Positions 1-9,133 of a stretch of 63,072 nucleotides of DNA are shown one piece after another. The notes under the pieces are model-generated. The model saw nothing but the letters and a program-made list of their open reading frames with translations, was not told where the DNA came from and made no database searches. Numbering within the stretch: the first letter of the stretch is position 1; each line of letters starts with the position of its first letter. Position numbers and translations under genes: made by a program. Origin of the DNA: CBFIGX01 sp965662265 (GTDB taxonomy: Bacteria; Bacteroidota; Bacteroidia; Flavobacteriales; UBA7430); the NCBI GenBank assembly GCA_965662265.1, contig CBFIGX010000010.1, forward strand, positions 1 to 63,072. Direction: 5' to 3'.

Positions 1-340
1 CTGTTTTAGTTAGTATAAATTCAAAACCTACCCCATTTAGCGGATGCAAATCTACAACCTTTTTTATTCCTTACAAGTGTTTTAGTAAAAAAATTACAAC
101 TCTAAAGACAATCTAGCATGTAGATGTTTCACCAGAGAAATGGACGCCAAAAATACAATGGTTTTTATAAGACCACAAAAGTTTTGCAAACTATTTTTAC
201 TCAACTATCAATCTCTTTAATTTTGGTAAATGTATTTGTAAATTATATTTGTTGATGGTACTGAAACTTTCTCAAAATAAAAGACATCGACAAATAAAAA
301 CGAGCAGAGGGGAATAACCTATCTATTCGTCTAAATCTCT
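1..340. other. Intergenic, no gene seen
   Basis: AT-rich stretch at the window edge with stops in all frames and no recognisable RNA. A 9-bp inverted repeat (330-338 with 350-358, TCTAAATCT/AGATTTAGA) overlaps the end of the neighbouring minus-strand dehydrogenase gene. It lacks a following T-run, so I do not call it a terminator. Confidence 0.6.
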
Positions 341-1048
341 CTAAGGAGTAGATTTAGATACCGGAAGTATCTTTCCATTATAATAAACTTGACCATTGAG
401 TGAGAAGTCACAAATATAATCTGCCATTTGTCTAGCGCTTAATGGAGCCCGGTAGCCAGGGAAAGCTTCTTCAAGCATTTCTGTTTGGACAGCCCCCAAG
501 GCTAGGCAATTAAATGACAAGAGCGTTTCTTTGTACTCCTCAGCTAAACATTCGGTAAGACCTACTAGTGCAGCCTTTGATGAGCTGTAAGCTGAAAGAC
601 CAGGAAATTTAGCAGAACCTTGAACGCCACCAACACTACTTATATTAACTATATGTGCTTCACTAGAAAAGTGTGGCATAAGTGATTGGATGGTTTTGAA
701 TACAGACAATATATTAACCTGATAAACACGCTGAAGTTCTAGTGCACTAATCTCGGTAAATGGTTTCACAACAATTGATCCTGCATTATTAATAAGTATA
801 TCAATAGAATTATATCTCTCCTTTATGTAATTTGAAAGAATTTGATCAAAGGACTCTTTAGATAGATCTAAAGCTAAAAAATCAACTCTTGCATCCTTAT
901 TAGTTCTTTTGCAATCGTTTATTAAAGCTTCGAGCTTTTGGCTATCTCTTGATATAGCTAAAACTTGAAATCCTTTTGAGGCATACTTTTTAACTAACTC
1001 ATAGCCTATACCTCTACTAGCTCCAGTTACTACTACTTTCTTAGACAT
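341..1048 (-). CDS. Short-chain dehydrogenase/reductase (SDR)
   Basis: A 235-residue classical SDR oxidoreductase, probably cytosolic and NAD(P)-dependent. Visible motifs are TGxxxGIG at residues 8-15 (cofactor binding), NNAG at 87-90, the catalytic serine near 137-138, and YSSSK at 154-158 with catalytic Tyr and Lys. The length is normal for a single-domain SDR. Its start codon overlaps the stop of paaE by one base (TAATG on the minus strand), so the two are almost surely co-transcribed. That suggests a role in ring-degradation or acyl-CoA chemistry, but the substrate cannot be read from sequence. Confidence 0.85.
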   Translation of the reverse strand: MSKKVVVTGASRGIGYELVKKYASKGFQVLAISRDSQKLEALINDCKRTNKDARVDFLALDLSKESFDQILSNYIKERYNSIDILINNAGSIVVKPFTEISALELQRVYQVNILSVFKTIQSLMPHFSSEAHIVNISSVGGVQGSAKFPGLSAYSSSKAALVGLTECLAEEYKETLLSFNCLALGAVQTEMLEEAFPGYRAPLSARQMADYICDFSLNGQVYYNGKILPVSKSTP

Positions 1049-2115
1049 TATATCTCATCAAAATCTACAACTAATTTATTAGAAGTAGGGTGAGCTTGGC
1101 ATGCTAGCACAAAACCCTCCTCTACCTCATCTTCATCAAGAGCATAATTTACTTCCATACGCGCAGTTCCTTCAATTATCTTGCACTTGCAAGCACAGCA
1201 AACCCCGCCTTTACATGCAAAAGGAACATCTGCGTCAGCAGCCATAGCAGCGTCTAATATAGTATCTCCATTTTCTGCTAATTCAAACTCAAAAGAATCG
1301 CCATCAACAATAACTTCTACTTTTGCTGGAGCATCATTTAGTTTTATTGCATCTTCAGTTTGTTTTGGTGCTTGTGATGTAGTAAACAACTCAAAATGAA
1401 TAGAAGATTCACTCATACCAATAGCCATAAGGGAATCTTTTACATCAAAAATCATCTCTTCTGGGCCACAAATAAAAACCTCGTCTACTGTACTGAAATT
1501 TAGCAAATCATTATGAAAAGATCTGCACATGTCGGCACATAACCTACCTCTAAATTTCTCCTCAACACTTGAATCTCTACTTAAAACATGATGTATATGG
1601 AACCGATTTGGGTAATCCTTTTGAAGGTCTTCTAAATCATTATTAAAGATAATTGTTTGTCTTGTTTTATTTCCATAGAACAAGTAAAAGCAACTTTCTT
1701 GCTCTAATTTTAGAGTAGCACGAATAATAGACATGATTGGGGTTATACCTGAACCCGCAGCAAAGGCAGCATAATTCTTCTTATTCTGATTGTTTAAATC
1801 AGTGTAAAAAGACCCTAAAGGTGGCATCACGTCAAGTACATCTCCTTGATTTAACTTTGAGTTTGCATAAGTAGAAAACTTGCCATTTGGGATTTGTTTA
1901 ACGGCAACTCTTAACTCTTTTTCAAATGGACTAGAGCAGATAGAATAAGAACGTCTTACTTCTTCACCATCAATTGTAGTTTTGAGCGTTATATATTGTC
2001 CTTGAATAAAATCAAATGTATTAACTAAAGATGAAGGCACATCAAATAATATGGAAACAGCATCAGCAGTTTCTCGCTTTACTTCTGATACTGTAAGGCT
2101 GTAAAATTTACTCAT
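1048..2115 (-). CDS. paaE: Phenylacetyl-CoA epoxidase reductase PaaE
   Basis: Electron-transfer subunit of the ring 1,2-phenylacetyl-CoA epoxidase: it takes electrons from NADPH via flavin to a [2Fe-2S] centre and on to the diiron oxygenase. The 355-residue protein has an N-terminal FAD/NAD(P) reductase part (RSYSICS flavin motif, AAGSGITP nucleotide motif, CGPEEM) and a C-terminal plant-type ferredoxin with C301-x4-C306-x2-C309-x29-C339. I chose the ATG at 2115 because homology begins there; a longer frame to 2163 adds 16 residues that look non-conserved. A possible -7 element (TAAATTTG) lies at 2183-2190. The oxygenase genes paaABCD are not nearby. A related ring-hydroxylase reductase cannot be fully excluded, but the paa neighbours support PaaE. 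Confidence 0.88.
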   Translation of the reverse strand: MSKFYSLTVSEVKRETADAVSILFDVPSSLVNTFDFIQGQYITLKTTIDGEEVRRSYSICSSPFEKELRVAVKQIPNGKFSTYANSKLNQGDVLDVMPPLGSFYTDLNNQNKKNYAAFAAGSGITPIMSIIRATLKLEQESCFYLFYGNKTRQTIIFNNDLEDLQKDYPNRFHIHHVLSRDSSVEEKFRGRLCADMCRSFHNDLLNFSTVDEVFICGPEEMIFDVKDSLMAIGMSESSIHFELFTTSQAPKQTEDAIKLNDAPAKVEVIVDGDSFEFELAENGDTILDAAMAADADVPFACKGGVCCACKCKIIEGTARMEVNYALDEDEVEEGFVLACQAHPTSNKLVVDFDEI

Positions 2116-2212
2116 TCTTTTAAAATTTGTCACAAAAATAAATAATTCCAAATGGTTACACACGTCGAGGTATAATATTCTTCAAATTTATTGCTTACTT
2201 CTGCACCTAGCG

Positions 2213-2245
2213 TTTGAGCGTATTGTGGAAATTAACTTAAATTTG
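2213..2245 (+). promoter_or_regulatory. Putative promoter of the paaG operon
   Basis: TTTG at 2213-2216 and TAAATTTG at 2238-2245 with 21 bases between match the Bacteroidetes -33/-7 consensus (TTTG / TAnnTTTG). The expected start site lies about 15 bases before the paaG ATG at 2267. Confidence 0.5.
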
Positions 2246-2266
2246 GAGTCTTAATATTAAATTGAC

Positions 2267-3043
2267 ATGAATTATATTGAACATTTCATGAAGGATGGTA
2301 TAGGTATCATCACTTTAAATAGACCTAAGGTTTTTAATAGTTTTAACAAAGATATGGCTCTTCTACTTCAAAGTATACTTGACCAGTATGAAGTGAATCC
2401 TAAAGTTAGAGCAATACTTATAACAGGACAAGGAAAGGCTTTTTGTGCAGGGCAAGATTTACAAGAAATTACCGACCCTAATGGGCCCAAACTAAGTTCT
2501 ATTGTAAAGAATCACTACAATCCTATTGTAGAACGGTTGAGAAGTATTGAGAAGCCAATAGTTTGTGCTGTAAATGGAGTAGCTGCTGGTGCTGGTGCTA
2601 ATATTGCACTAGCTTGTGATATCACCATTGCAAAAGAATCGTCTGTTTTTATTCAGGCATTTAGTAAAATTGGACTCATACCAGACTCTGGAGGAACATT
2701 CTTTCTTCCCAGAATAATAGGTATGCAAAAATCAGCTGCTCTTATGATGCTTGCCGACAAAATTACAGCTAAAGATGCAGAAAAAATGGGTATGATATAT
2801 AAAGTGTGTACCGATGAATCTTTAATGGATGAAGCGATGAAAATTGCTGAAAAATTAGCTAAACTCCCTACTGTTGGACTTGGCCTTACTAAAAGAGCTC
2901 TAAACAAAGCTATGACAAACGACCTATCGACTCAATTAGCTCTGGAGTGCGAATTGCAAACTGCTGCAGGGAAGACTTATGATTATAATGAAGGTGTTGC
3001 TGCATTTTTAGAAAAGCGCACCCCAAATTTTAAAGGCGAATAA
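2267..3043 (+). CDS. paaG: Ring-epoxide isomerase PaaG (crotonase family)
   Basis: A 258-residue crotonase-fold enzyme, best read as 1,2-epoxyphenylacetyl-CoA isomerase, converting the ring epoxide to oxepin-CoA. It has the oxyanion-hole segment FCAGQDL (59-65), GVAAGAGANIALACD (104-118) and AFSKIGLIPDSGG (131-143). Asp140 sits where PaaG proteins have their catalytic acid, and the AFSKIGL-PDSGGT block is typical of PaaG rather than generic enoyl-CoA hydratases. It is first in a run where paaH starts immediately after the paaG stop (TAAATG), which also supports the assignment. Confidence 0.88.
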   Translation: MNYIEHFMKDGIGIITLNRPKVFNSFNKDMALLLQSILDQYEVNPKVRAILITGQGKAFCAGQDLQEITDPNGPKLSSIVKNHYNPIVERLRSIEKPIVCAVNGVAAGAGANIALACDITIAKESSVFIQAFSKIGLIPDSGGTFFLPRIIGMQKSAALMMLADKITAKDAEKMGMIYKVCTDESLMDEAMKIAEKLAKLPTVGLGLTKRALNKAMTNDLSTQLALECELQTAAGKTYDYNEGVAAFLEKRTPNFKGE

Positions 3044-4201
3044 ATGAGAAAAGTTGGAATTGTTGGCGCAGGTGCCATGGGATCAGGCATTGCTCAGGTG
3101 GCAGCAACAGTAGGTCATGATGTTGTTTTATTCGACACAAACGTTGAAGCTTTAAATCTTTCAAAATCTAAGCTCACCAAAATTATGGCCAGGCTGGTTG
3201 AAAAAGATCGAATTAATGAAGCTCATGCCAAAACGATTCAGGGCAGAATATCTTACGCAAATAACTTAGAATTCATTTCTGATTCTGGCCTTGTTATTGA
3301 AGCAATTATCGAAAACATAGACATTAAAAAGGAAGTTTTCACCAATATAGAAAAGCTAGTTTCAGAAGAGTGTATTATAGCAAGTAATACCTCTTCCCTA
3401 TCCATTGCATCTATTGCTGCAGCTTGTAAAAAACCAGAACGTGTTGTAGGAATACACTTTTTTAACCCTGCACCATTAATGCCTTTAGTTGAGATTATTC
3501 CTGCTGTTCAAACCTCAGAACAAACAATTATAGAAGCACGTAGACTTATAGACTCATGGAAAAAGGTAACCGTGCTTGCAAAGGATACTCCGGGCTTCAT
3601 TGTTAATCGTGTTGCACGTCCTTTCTATGGCGAAGCAATTCGAATTCTTGAAGAAGGTATAGCTGACATTGCAACGATAGATTGGGCGATGAAAGAAATA
3701 GGGGGTTTTAGAATGGGACCTTTTGAACTTACAGACTATATAGGACATGATGTGAACTATGTAGTTACTGAAACCGTATTCAAAGAATTTTTCTACGATC
3801 CTCGCTACAGACCTTCATTTTCACAAAAAAGATTGCTGGAGGCTGGGCGCTTAGGAAGAAAATCAGGACATGGTTTTTACGACTATAGCGAAGGTGCAGT
3901 AATTCAAGAACCAAAAAAAGATTCTGTTTTAGGAAATCAAATAGTAAATCGAGTAGTTGTCATGTTAATTAATGAAGCTGTAGATGCTTTATTCTTAAAC
4001 ATCGCATCAGCAAAAGACATTGACTTGGCTATGACTAAAGGAGTGAACTATCCTAAAGGATTGTTGGCTTGGGCAGACGAAATAGGCTTGGACAATGTTC
4101 TAACACAACTGGAAGCGCTTTACAATGACTATTGCGAAGATAGATATAGACCTAGCCCTCTATTAAGAAAGATGGTTCGTGATAAAAAAACATTTTTTTA
4201 A
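3044..4201 (+). CDS. paaH: 3-hydroxyacyl-CoA dehydrogenase PaaH
   Basis: NAD-dependent oxidation of 3-hydroxyadipyl-CoA (or similar 3-hydroxyacyl-CoA) to the 3-oxo form, in the lower phenylacetate pathway. The 385-residue protein has an N-terminal Rossmann domain with GAGAMG at 8-13, the NTSSLS and GIHFFNPAP segments with the catalytic histidine, then two C-terminal 3HCDH helical segments (KDTPGFIVNR and later GVNYPKGLLAW). This two-segment layout is longer than the about 280-residue butyryl-type enzymes and shorter than E. coli PaaH. It abuts paaG and overlaps the paaI start by one base. Confidence 0.88.
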   Translation: MRKVGIVGAGAMGSGIAQVAATVGHDVVLFDTNVEALNLSKSKLTKIMARLVEKDRINEAHAKTIQGRISYANNLEFISDSGLVIEAIIENIDIKKEVFTNIEKLVSEECIIASNTSSLSIASIAAACKKPERVVGIHFFNPAPLMPLVEIIPAVQTSEQTIIEARRLIDSWKKVTVLAKDTPGFIVNRVARPFYGEAIRILEEGIADIATIDWAMKEIGGFRMGPFELTDYIGHDVNYVVTETVFKEFFYDPRYRPSFSQKRLLEAGRLGRKSGHGFYDYSEGAVIQEPKKDSVLGNQIVNRVVVMLINEAVDALFLNIASAKDIDLAMTKGVNYPKGLLAWADEIGLDNVLTQLEALYNDYCEDRYRPSPLLRKMVRDKKTFF

Positions 4202-4617
4202 TGAATGATATTTCAAAAAAAGTAGTCGAAAAAATGTACGAAAACGATGCCTTTAGCCAATGGTTAGGCATCGAACGTATTCAAGATGGTGCTGGAGTCT
4301 CTGTACTCCAAATGACTGTTCGAAAAGAAATGCTAAACGGTTTCTATATATTGCATGGTGGTATCAGTTACTCATTAGCAGATAGTGCTTTAGCATTTGC
4401 GTCTAACGGGTACGGAAGAAAGGCTGTTTCAGTTGAAACTTCAATTTCTCACACAGAATCTTGCCAAGTAGGAGACGTACTCACGGCAACGACAAAGGAG
4501 ATGAGCCTTTCAAATAAGATCGGTATTTATCAGATTATAATTACAAATCAAGAAGATAAAACGGTTGCCTTGTTTAAAGGAACTGTTTATAGAACTAGCA
4601 TAGACTGGGAAGTATAA
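4201..4617 (+). CDS. paaI: Hotdog thioesterase PaaI
   Basis: A 138-residue hotdog-fold acyl-CoA thioesterase. PaaI enzymes hydrolyse ring-hydroxylated phenylacetyl-CoA species and rescue CoA when the pathway stalls. LHGGISYSLADSALAF at 51-66 carries HGG (52-54) and Asp61, which matches the PaaI active-site Asp position. Its ATG shares a base with the paaH stop (TAATG), so translation is probably coupled. The last residues are strand-like, as expected for the fold. Assignment rests on motif and on the operon. Confidence 0.87.
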   Translation: MNDISKKVVEKMYENDAFSQWLGIERIQDGAGVSVLQMTVRKEMLNGFYILHGGISYSLADSALAFASNGYGRKAVSVETSISHTESCQVGDVLTATTKEMSLSNKIGIYQIIITNQEDKTVALFKGTVYRTSIDWEV

Positions 4618-4666
4618 GTATAAAAACCTAAGCTTGGCCTTTGATCTTAAACTTTGAACTACAATT

Positions 4667-5881
4667 ATGAAAACAACATACATCATAGACGCAATAAGAA
4701 CACCTTTTGGAAAATTTGGAGGAACTTTAGCTAATACTAGAGTAGACGACTTGGGTGCCTTGGTTATTAAAACCTTAATGGAAAGAAATCCATCTGTACC
4801 CAAAGAAGAGATTGAAGATGTAATAATGGGTTGCGCCAACCAAGCAGGAGAGGATAATCGAAACGTTGCTAGAATGTCTTTATTATTAGCAGGACTTCCA
4901 TATTCTGTTCCGGGTGAAACTGTGAACCGATTATGTGCGTCTGGAATGTCGGCTGTTATAAGTGCAAGCAGATATATTCAATTAGGAGAAGCCGACTTAA
5001 TGCTTGCGGGTGGTCTAGAAAATATGACTCGTGGACCGTGGGTAATGTCTAAAGCCTCCAAACCATTTGGTAGAGATGTACAGCTACACGACTCTAGTTT
5101 TGGATGGCGTTTTGTAAATAAGAAACTAGACGCTATGTACGGAACCGATGGCATGGGTTCAACCGCAGAAAATCTTGCCAAGAAGTACAATATTTCCAGA
5201 GAGGATCAAGACCAATTTGCACTTAACTCACAAATGAAAGCAGCTAAAGCACAAGCCGAAGGTCGGTTTGATTTGGAAACCGTTTCTGTTGTGATTCCAC
5301 AACGTAAAAAAGACCCAATCGTTTTTGGAAAAGATGAATTTATTAAAGCGAATAGCTCCATAGAAGTATTGGCAAAACTAAGAACGGCTTTCAAAAAAGA
5401 AGGAGGAACGGTAACCGCAGGAAATGCTTCAGGACTTAACGATGGTGCCGCAGCAATGCTATTAGCATCTAAAGAAGCTCTCAGTAAATATAACCTCAAA
5501 CCAATAGCAAAGATTGTATGCTCGGCTGTAGTTGGTGTAGAACCCAGAATTATGGGAATTGGACCTGTAAAAGCTTCTGAGAAAGCGCTTATAAAGGCAG
5601 GACTTAGCCTTGAGGACATGGATATTATCGAGTTAAACGAAGCTTTTTCAGCTCAATCATTAGCATGTATTAGAGAAATGGGACTAAAAGATAATGACCC
5701 TCGAATTAATCCAAATGGCGGCGCAATTGCATTGGGGCATCCATTAGGAGTTTCTGGAACACGTATTATTCAAACTGCCGCATTAGAACTTCAAAAACAA
5801 AACAAAAAATATGCACTTTGCACCATGTGTATAGGTGTAGGACAAGGTTACGCAACAATTATTGAACGAGTTGATGTTTAA
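4667..5881 (+). CDS. paaJ: Thiolase (3-oxoadipyl-CoA/acetyl-CoA acyltransferase)
   Basis: A 404-residue thiolase expected to cleave 3-oxoadipyl-CoA (and possibly the dehydrosuberyl intermediate) to acetyl-CoA and succinyl-CoA. It has NRLCASGM with the acyl-accepting Cys90, NEAFSAQS, GGAIALGHPLGVSGTR with the catalytic His, and CTMCIGVGQG near the C-terminus with the second catalytic Cys. There is a 49-base gap after paaI. The length and motif spacing are those of the PaaJ/PcaF family. The other reading, a general beta-oxidation thiolase, is not excluded by sequence alone, but the gene order favours PaaJ. Confidence 0.85.
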   Translation: MKTTYIIDAIRTPFGKFGGTLANTRVDDLGALVIKTLMERNPSVPKEEIEDVIMGCANQAGEDNRNVARMSLLLAGLPYSVPGETVNRLCASGMSAVISASRYIQLGEADLMLAGGLENMTRGPWVMSKASKPFGRDVQLHDSSFGWRFVNKKLDAMYGTDGMGSTAENLAKKYNISREDQDQFALNSQMKAAKAQAEGRFDLETVSVVIPQRKKDPIVFGKDEFIKANSSIEVLAKLRTAFKKEGGTVTAGNASGLNDGAAAMLLASKEALSKYNLKPIAKIVCSAVVGVEPRIMGIGPVKASEKALIKAGLSLEDMDIIELNEAFSAQSLACIREMGLKDNDPRINPNGGAIALGHPLGVSGTRIIQTAALELQKQNKKYALCTMCIGVGQGYATIIERVDV

Positions 5882-5951
5882 AATTTAAATACATCTAGGT
5901 ACATTGTAGAGGATTCTTTTGCTCAGGACTAATATGTTTAGAAAGTAATTT

Positions 5952-6446
5952 ATGGAGAGACCTAAAGTGAAAATTCAGTTAGACAAAACAGATGTGTTGA
6001 TAGAGACTATTAATAAGCTTGGCATATTGATTTTAATATTCTTACCAATTTATTATTACAACGATCTTCCAGAACAGATTCCTACACATTATAATGCAAC
6101 TGGACAAGTAGATGGATTCAGTGGTAGGGCAAGTATTTTTGTATTACCTGTTATAGGTTTGTTTCTGAACGCAGGTATGAATTGGCTTAATAAGGTTCCA
6201 CATATTTTCAATTACTCTGTAAATATAACCAAGGAAAATGCAAAAACTCAATATACTTTAGCTACAAAATTAATACGTTTTTTAAATCTAGGCATTGTTC
6301 TTACATTTACCTACATCTGTTACAAGAGCATACAAATAAGCCTTAATAAACAAGAAGGCTTATCACCCTGGTTCCTCCCTTTGTTTTTACTAATTTTTGT
6401 ATTAGTTCCTATTTATTTTACCATTAAAATGTACAAAAAAAATTAA
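5952..6446 (+). CDS. DUF1648-type small membrane protein
   Basis: A 164-residue inner-membrane protein with about four hydrophobic segments (near 22-40, 63-78, 105-122, 138-158). The segment PEQIPTHYNATGQVDGFSGR after the first helix is the signature of DUF1648, a family seen in SdpI-like immunity proteins and many standalone membrane proteins. No function is known for most members. It is followed four bases later by the YdeI-like gene, so the two may share a transcript. No clear connection to phenylacetate degradation. Confidence 0.7.
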   Translation: MERPKVKIQLDKTDVLIETINKLGILILIFLPIYYYNDLPEQIPTHYNATGQVDGFSGRASIFVLPVIGLFLNAGMNWLNKVPHIFNYSVNITKENAKTQYTLATKLIRFLNLGIVLTFTYICYKSIQISLNKQEGLSPWFLPLFLLIFVLVPIYFTIKMYKKN

Positions 6447-6450
6447 GGTT

Positions 6451-7059
6451 ATGTCTACAGTAAATAAACAAGCTTCTGAAAAAATTAGTCAGTACATCGA
6501 AAGTGCAGGAGTGAAAAAAAAAGAAATTCTCCAACGATTACGAGACTTTTTGAATAGAGACGATTTTGAGCTCACAGAAGATTGGAAATGGCATGCTCCA
6601 AATTTCAATTCTAATGGGATGGTATGTTGGTTGGCTTTTTTCAAATCGCATGTAGGATTAAACTTTTTCAAAGGCTCGCTAATAGAAGACTTACATGGAC
6701 TATACGACAATGCAAGTATGGATAAGGGTAATAGAATAATTAAATATAAAACGATAAATGAAATAAACGAAAACTTACTAGAATACTATATTTATGAGGC
6801 TATCAAACACAACAAAGAAGGGGCGAAAATAACTTCTAAAAAAGTTGAAATAGAAGTCCCTAAAGATCTTGCAAAAGCACTTGAAAAGGATATAATGGCA
6901 AAGGATTTCTTTACAAACCTTGCTCCTGGATACAAACGAGACTATATAGATTGGATTATTAGTGCCAAGCAAGAAAAAACTCGTCTAAAAAGACTTGAGA
7001 CCACACTAGAGTGGCTCGGGCAAGGAAAAAAGAAGAATTGGAGGTACAAGAAGTACTAA
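6451..7059 (+). CDS. YdeI/OmpD-associated family protein (DUF1801 + OmdA)
   Basis: A 202-residue cytosolic protein with two recognisable parts: a DUF1801-type N-terminal domain (about 15-110, with WHAPNF and GLNFFKG) and a C-terminal bacteriocin-protection/OmdA-type helical segment (about 130-200, with FTNLAPGYKRDYIDWI and rich in Lys/Arg). Members are widespread in Bacteroidetes, and E. coli YdeI is linked to antimicrobial-peptide tolerance. The biochemical role is not established. The C-terminus is strongly basic (GQGKKKNWRYKKY). Confidence 0.75.
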   Translation: MSTVNKQASEKISQYIESAGVKKKEILQRLRDFLNRDDFELTEDWKWHAPNFNSNGMVCWLAFFKSHVGLNFFKGSLIEDLHGLYDNASMDKGNRIIKYKTINEINENLLEYYIYEAIKHNKEGAKITSKKVEIEVPKDLAKALEKDIMAKDFFTNLAPGYKRDYIDWIISAKQEKTRLKRLETTLEWLGQGKKKNWRYKKY

Positions 7060-7094
7060 CCAAGTTATTAGAACTACATACCCGCTTTTAACTC

Positions 7095-7694
7095 TTATGA
7101 TTCAGACTTATTATTAGCCCAAGTGTCGTAAATATTCGGCTGCACTGACCTCTCTTTAGGAATCTCTCTTAGCGGTTGACATTCTTTTAATGACTCCATA
7201 CATTGAGTTGGTAATTGCTTATATATTTCAGTGCCTTTAGTTTTCCAAATCATCATTTTATCACTCACATCCTTAATAATTTTAGCGGGGTTGCCTACCA
7301 CAACTTTTCTTTCTGGGATAACTGTCTTTGCAGGAACAAAGCACAAGGCTCCTATAATAGAATTCGCTCCTATTTCACAATCGTCCATAAGAACTGCATT
7401 TATACCTATCAATACATTTTTACCAATAGTACCTCCATGAACCACAGCACCATGGCCGATATGGGCCCCCTCCTTTAGAGTTACAATTGCACCTGGAAAC
7501 ATATGAATAGTACAATTCTCTTGTACGTTACAACCATCTTCAATAATTATCTGCCCAAAATCGCCTCTTAACACAGCTCCGGGGCCTATATATACATTTT
7601 TACCGATTATAACATTACCTGTTACATTAGCTTGGGGATGAATAAAAGCAGAAGGATCTATAACAGGCTTGTAGCCATTAAATTCAAAAATCAT
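7095..7694 (-). CDS. paaY: PaaY-like gamma-carbonic anhydrase/hexapeptide protein
   Basis: A 199-residue left-handed beta-helix protein: about 15-140 is built of hexapeptide turns (IIGKNV, YIGPGA, HIGHGA, LIGINA, EIGANS). It has three spaced histidines (HMF, HIGHGA, VHGG) of the gamma-carbonic-anhydrase zinc site. PaaY and CaiE share this fold; PaaY is a thioesterase-like accessory of phenylacetate catabolism. The position between paa genes and the length near 199 favour PaaY over the shorter YrdA type. It runs opposite to its neighbours and diverges from the Crp/Fnr-type regulator. Confidence 0.8.
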   Translation of the reverse strand: MIFEFNGYKPVIDPSAFIHPQANVTGNVIIGKNVYIGPGAVLRGDFGQIIIEDGCNVQENCTIHMFPGAIVTLKEGAHIGHGAVVHGGTIGKNVLIGINAVLMDDCEIGANSIIGALCFVPAKTVIPERKVVVGNPAKIIKDVSDKMMIWKTKGTEIYKQLPTQCMESLKECQPLREIPKERSVQPNIYDTWANNKSES

Positions 7695-7812
7695 TACTCA
7701 GGTATTAGTGTATAGATATGATTGGGATAAATATAATCAAATATACGAGGTACTATATAAATGACATCAATTTTGTGTAGATTTAAACCTTCATAATACA
7801 GTAATCATTGTA

Positions 7813-8385
7813 ATGGAAGAACAAACAAAAATCGACGGCACAAACGAATCATCAAAAGGCATATTCGATGCTTTTACAACCACTACAATGGTATTGAAGA
7901 AAGGAGATATTCTTCAAAAAGAAGGAGATAAAAATCAGAAATCATATTTGGTGAAAAAAGGATTATTAAGATCGTATACTATCGATGAAAAAGGAAAGGA
8001 ACACATTTATATGTTTGGCCCAGAAGGTTGGATTGTATCTGACTTAGAAGCTGAAACTAGTGGTGAAAAATGTATGCTTTACATCGATTGCCTCGAAGAT
8101 TCAACTGTAGAATGCTTGCAGCAAAGACACAGTGAAAGCTTTATAAAAAACACCAATGAAGAGGAGAAAAACAAACAAATATTAAGCCTCTTGAAGCGGG
8201 TAGCTGTATTGCAAAAAAGAGTGCTTCTTTTAATGAGCGCCTCGGCGAAGACACGTTATGTGAATTTTAAAAAAACTTACCCAAACATTTCACAACGCGT
8301 ACCCCAAAAAATGATTGCCTCGTACCTAGGAATAACTCCTGAGGCATTGAGTAAAATTAAAAGTGAGCTATTATACAAATCATAA
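7813..8385 (+). CDS. Crp/Fnr family transcriptional regulator
   Basis: A 190-residue regulator with an N-terminal cyclic-nucleotide-binding beta-roll (about 25-115, LKKGDILQKEGDKNQKSYLV then a GPEGW turn) and a short C-terminal helix-turn-helix (about 165-188, QKMIASYLGITPEALSKIKSE). This is the common Bacteroidetes Crp-like layout, in which the effector site is usually degenerate and the ligand unknown. It diverges from paaY and precedes the YceI gene by 68 bases, so either could be a target. No binding site could be assigned. Confidence 0.85.
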   Translation: MEEQTKIDGTNESSKGIFDAFTTTTMVLKKGDILQKEGDKNQKSYLVKKGLLRSYTIDEKGKEHIYMFGPEGWIVSDLEAETSGEKCMLYIDCLEDSTVECLQQRHSESFIKNTNEEEKNKQILSLLKRVAVLQKRVLLLMSASAKTRYVNFKKTYPNISQRVPQKMIASYLGITPEALSKIKSELLYKS

Positions 8386-8453
8386 CTTTCTTAATCTAGA
8401 TTAATTTTCAATTCAAAAACATTGTATTATTTTGTACTTCTAAAACTAATCAC

Positions 8454-9038
8454 ATGAAAAAACTAATCACATTAATCGCTGTTGTAGCATTGCTTTTCAA
8501 CCACATGGCAACAGCTCAAGAAAAAATTACTATCAATAAAGCTGACGCTAAATTGAATTGGCTTGGAACCAAAGTTGTAGGTGAACACTCTGGAGACATC
8601 TCTATTTCCAAAGCACATTTAACAATGAATAAAGGTCAAATTAGCGGTGGAGAAATTGTTGTAGACATGAACTCTATTACTTGTACAGATATGGAAGGTG
8701 AATGGGCAGACAAGCTAGTAGCTCACCTTAAGGATGACGATTTTTTTGGTTCTGACAATCATCCAACGTCTACATTTAAAATTAATGATTTAAAAATGAA
8801 TTCTCGAACTGAGTACATGGCTAGTGGAGATCTAACTATTAAAGGAATAAGTCATCCTATTGAGTTTCCCGTATCAATAACTACTGATGACAAAGCAACT
8901 TTGGTAAGTGGTAAGGCTATGGTAGACAGAACACTATATGACATTCGATACGGATCCTCTTCTTTCTTCGACAATCTTGGCGACAAAGCTATTGACAATC
9001 TTTTTGAACTTTCTTTTGAATTAATAGTGAAAAAATAA
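8454..9038 (+). CDS. Secreted YceI family protein
   Basis: A 194-residue protein with a signal peptide (about 1-22, ending TAQ) followed by a complete YceI lipocalin-like barrel (KADAKLNWLGTKVVGEHSG at the start; FFGSDNHPTSTFK; GDLTIKGISHPIEFP). YceI proteins are periplasmic and bind polyisoprenoid-type lipids. The upstream sequence around 8421-8434 (TTGTATTATTTTG) resembles a flavobacterial promoter one base short of TAnnTTTG, and a similar string precedes the PorP/SprF gene at 24351. A strong hairpin follows the stop. Confidence 0.87.
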   Translation: MKKLITLIAVVALLFNHMATAQEKITINKADAKLNWLGTKVVGEHSGDISISKAHLTMNKGQISGGEIVVDMNSITCTDMEGEWADKLVAHLKDDDFFGSDNHPTSTFKINDLKMNSRTEYMASGDLTIKGISHPIEFPVSITTDDKATLVSGKAMVDRTLYDIRYGSSSFFDNLGDKAIDNLFELSFELIVKK

Positions 9039-9079
9039 AATCATTATTGTATCCAATAAAAATGGATAAAATTATACTC

Positions 9080-9122
9080 AAATCTGTGCTGAAAAAACTT
9101 TAATTATTCAGCACAGATTTTT
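9080..9122 (+). terminator. Intrinsic terminator after the YceI gene
   Basis: A perfect 14-bp inverted repeat (9080-9093 AAATCTGTGCTGAA with 9107-9120) separated by 13 bases and ending in a T-run. Confidence 0.8.
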
Positions 9123-9133
9123 CGTAACTTGTC

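Noticed and set aside
330..358. Hairpin TCTAAATCT/AGATTTAGA as SDR terminator
   Set aside because: No T-run on the minus strand and the stem is AT-rich and lies partly inside the gene.
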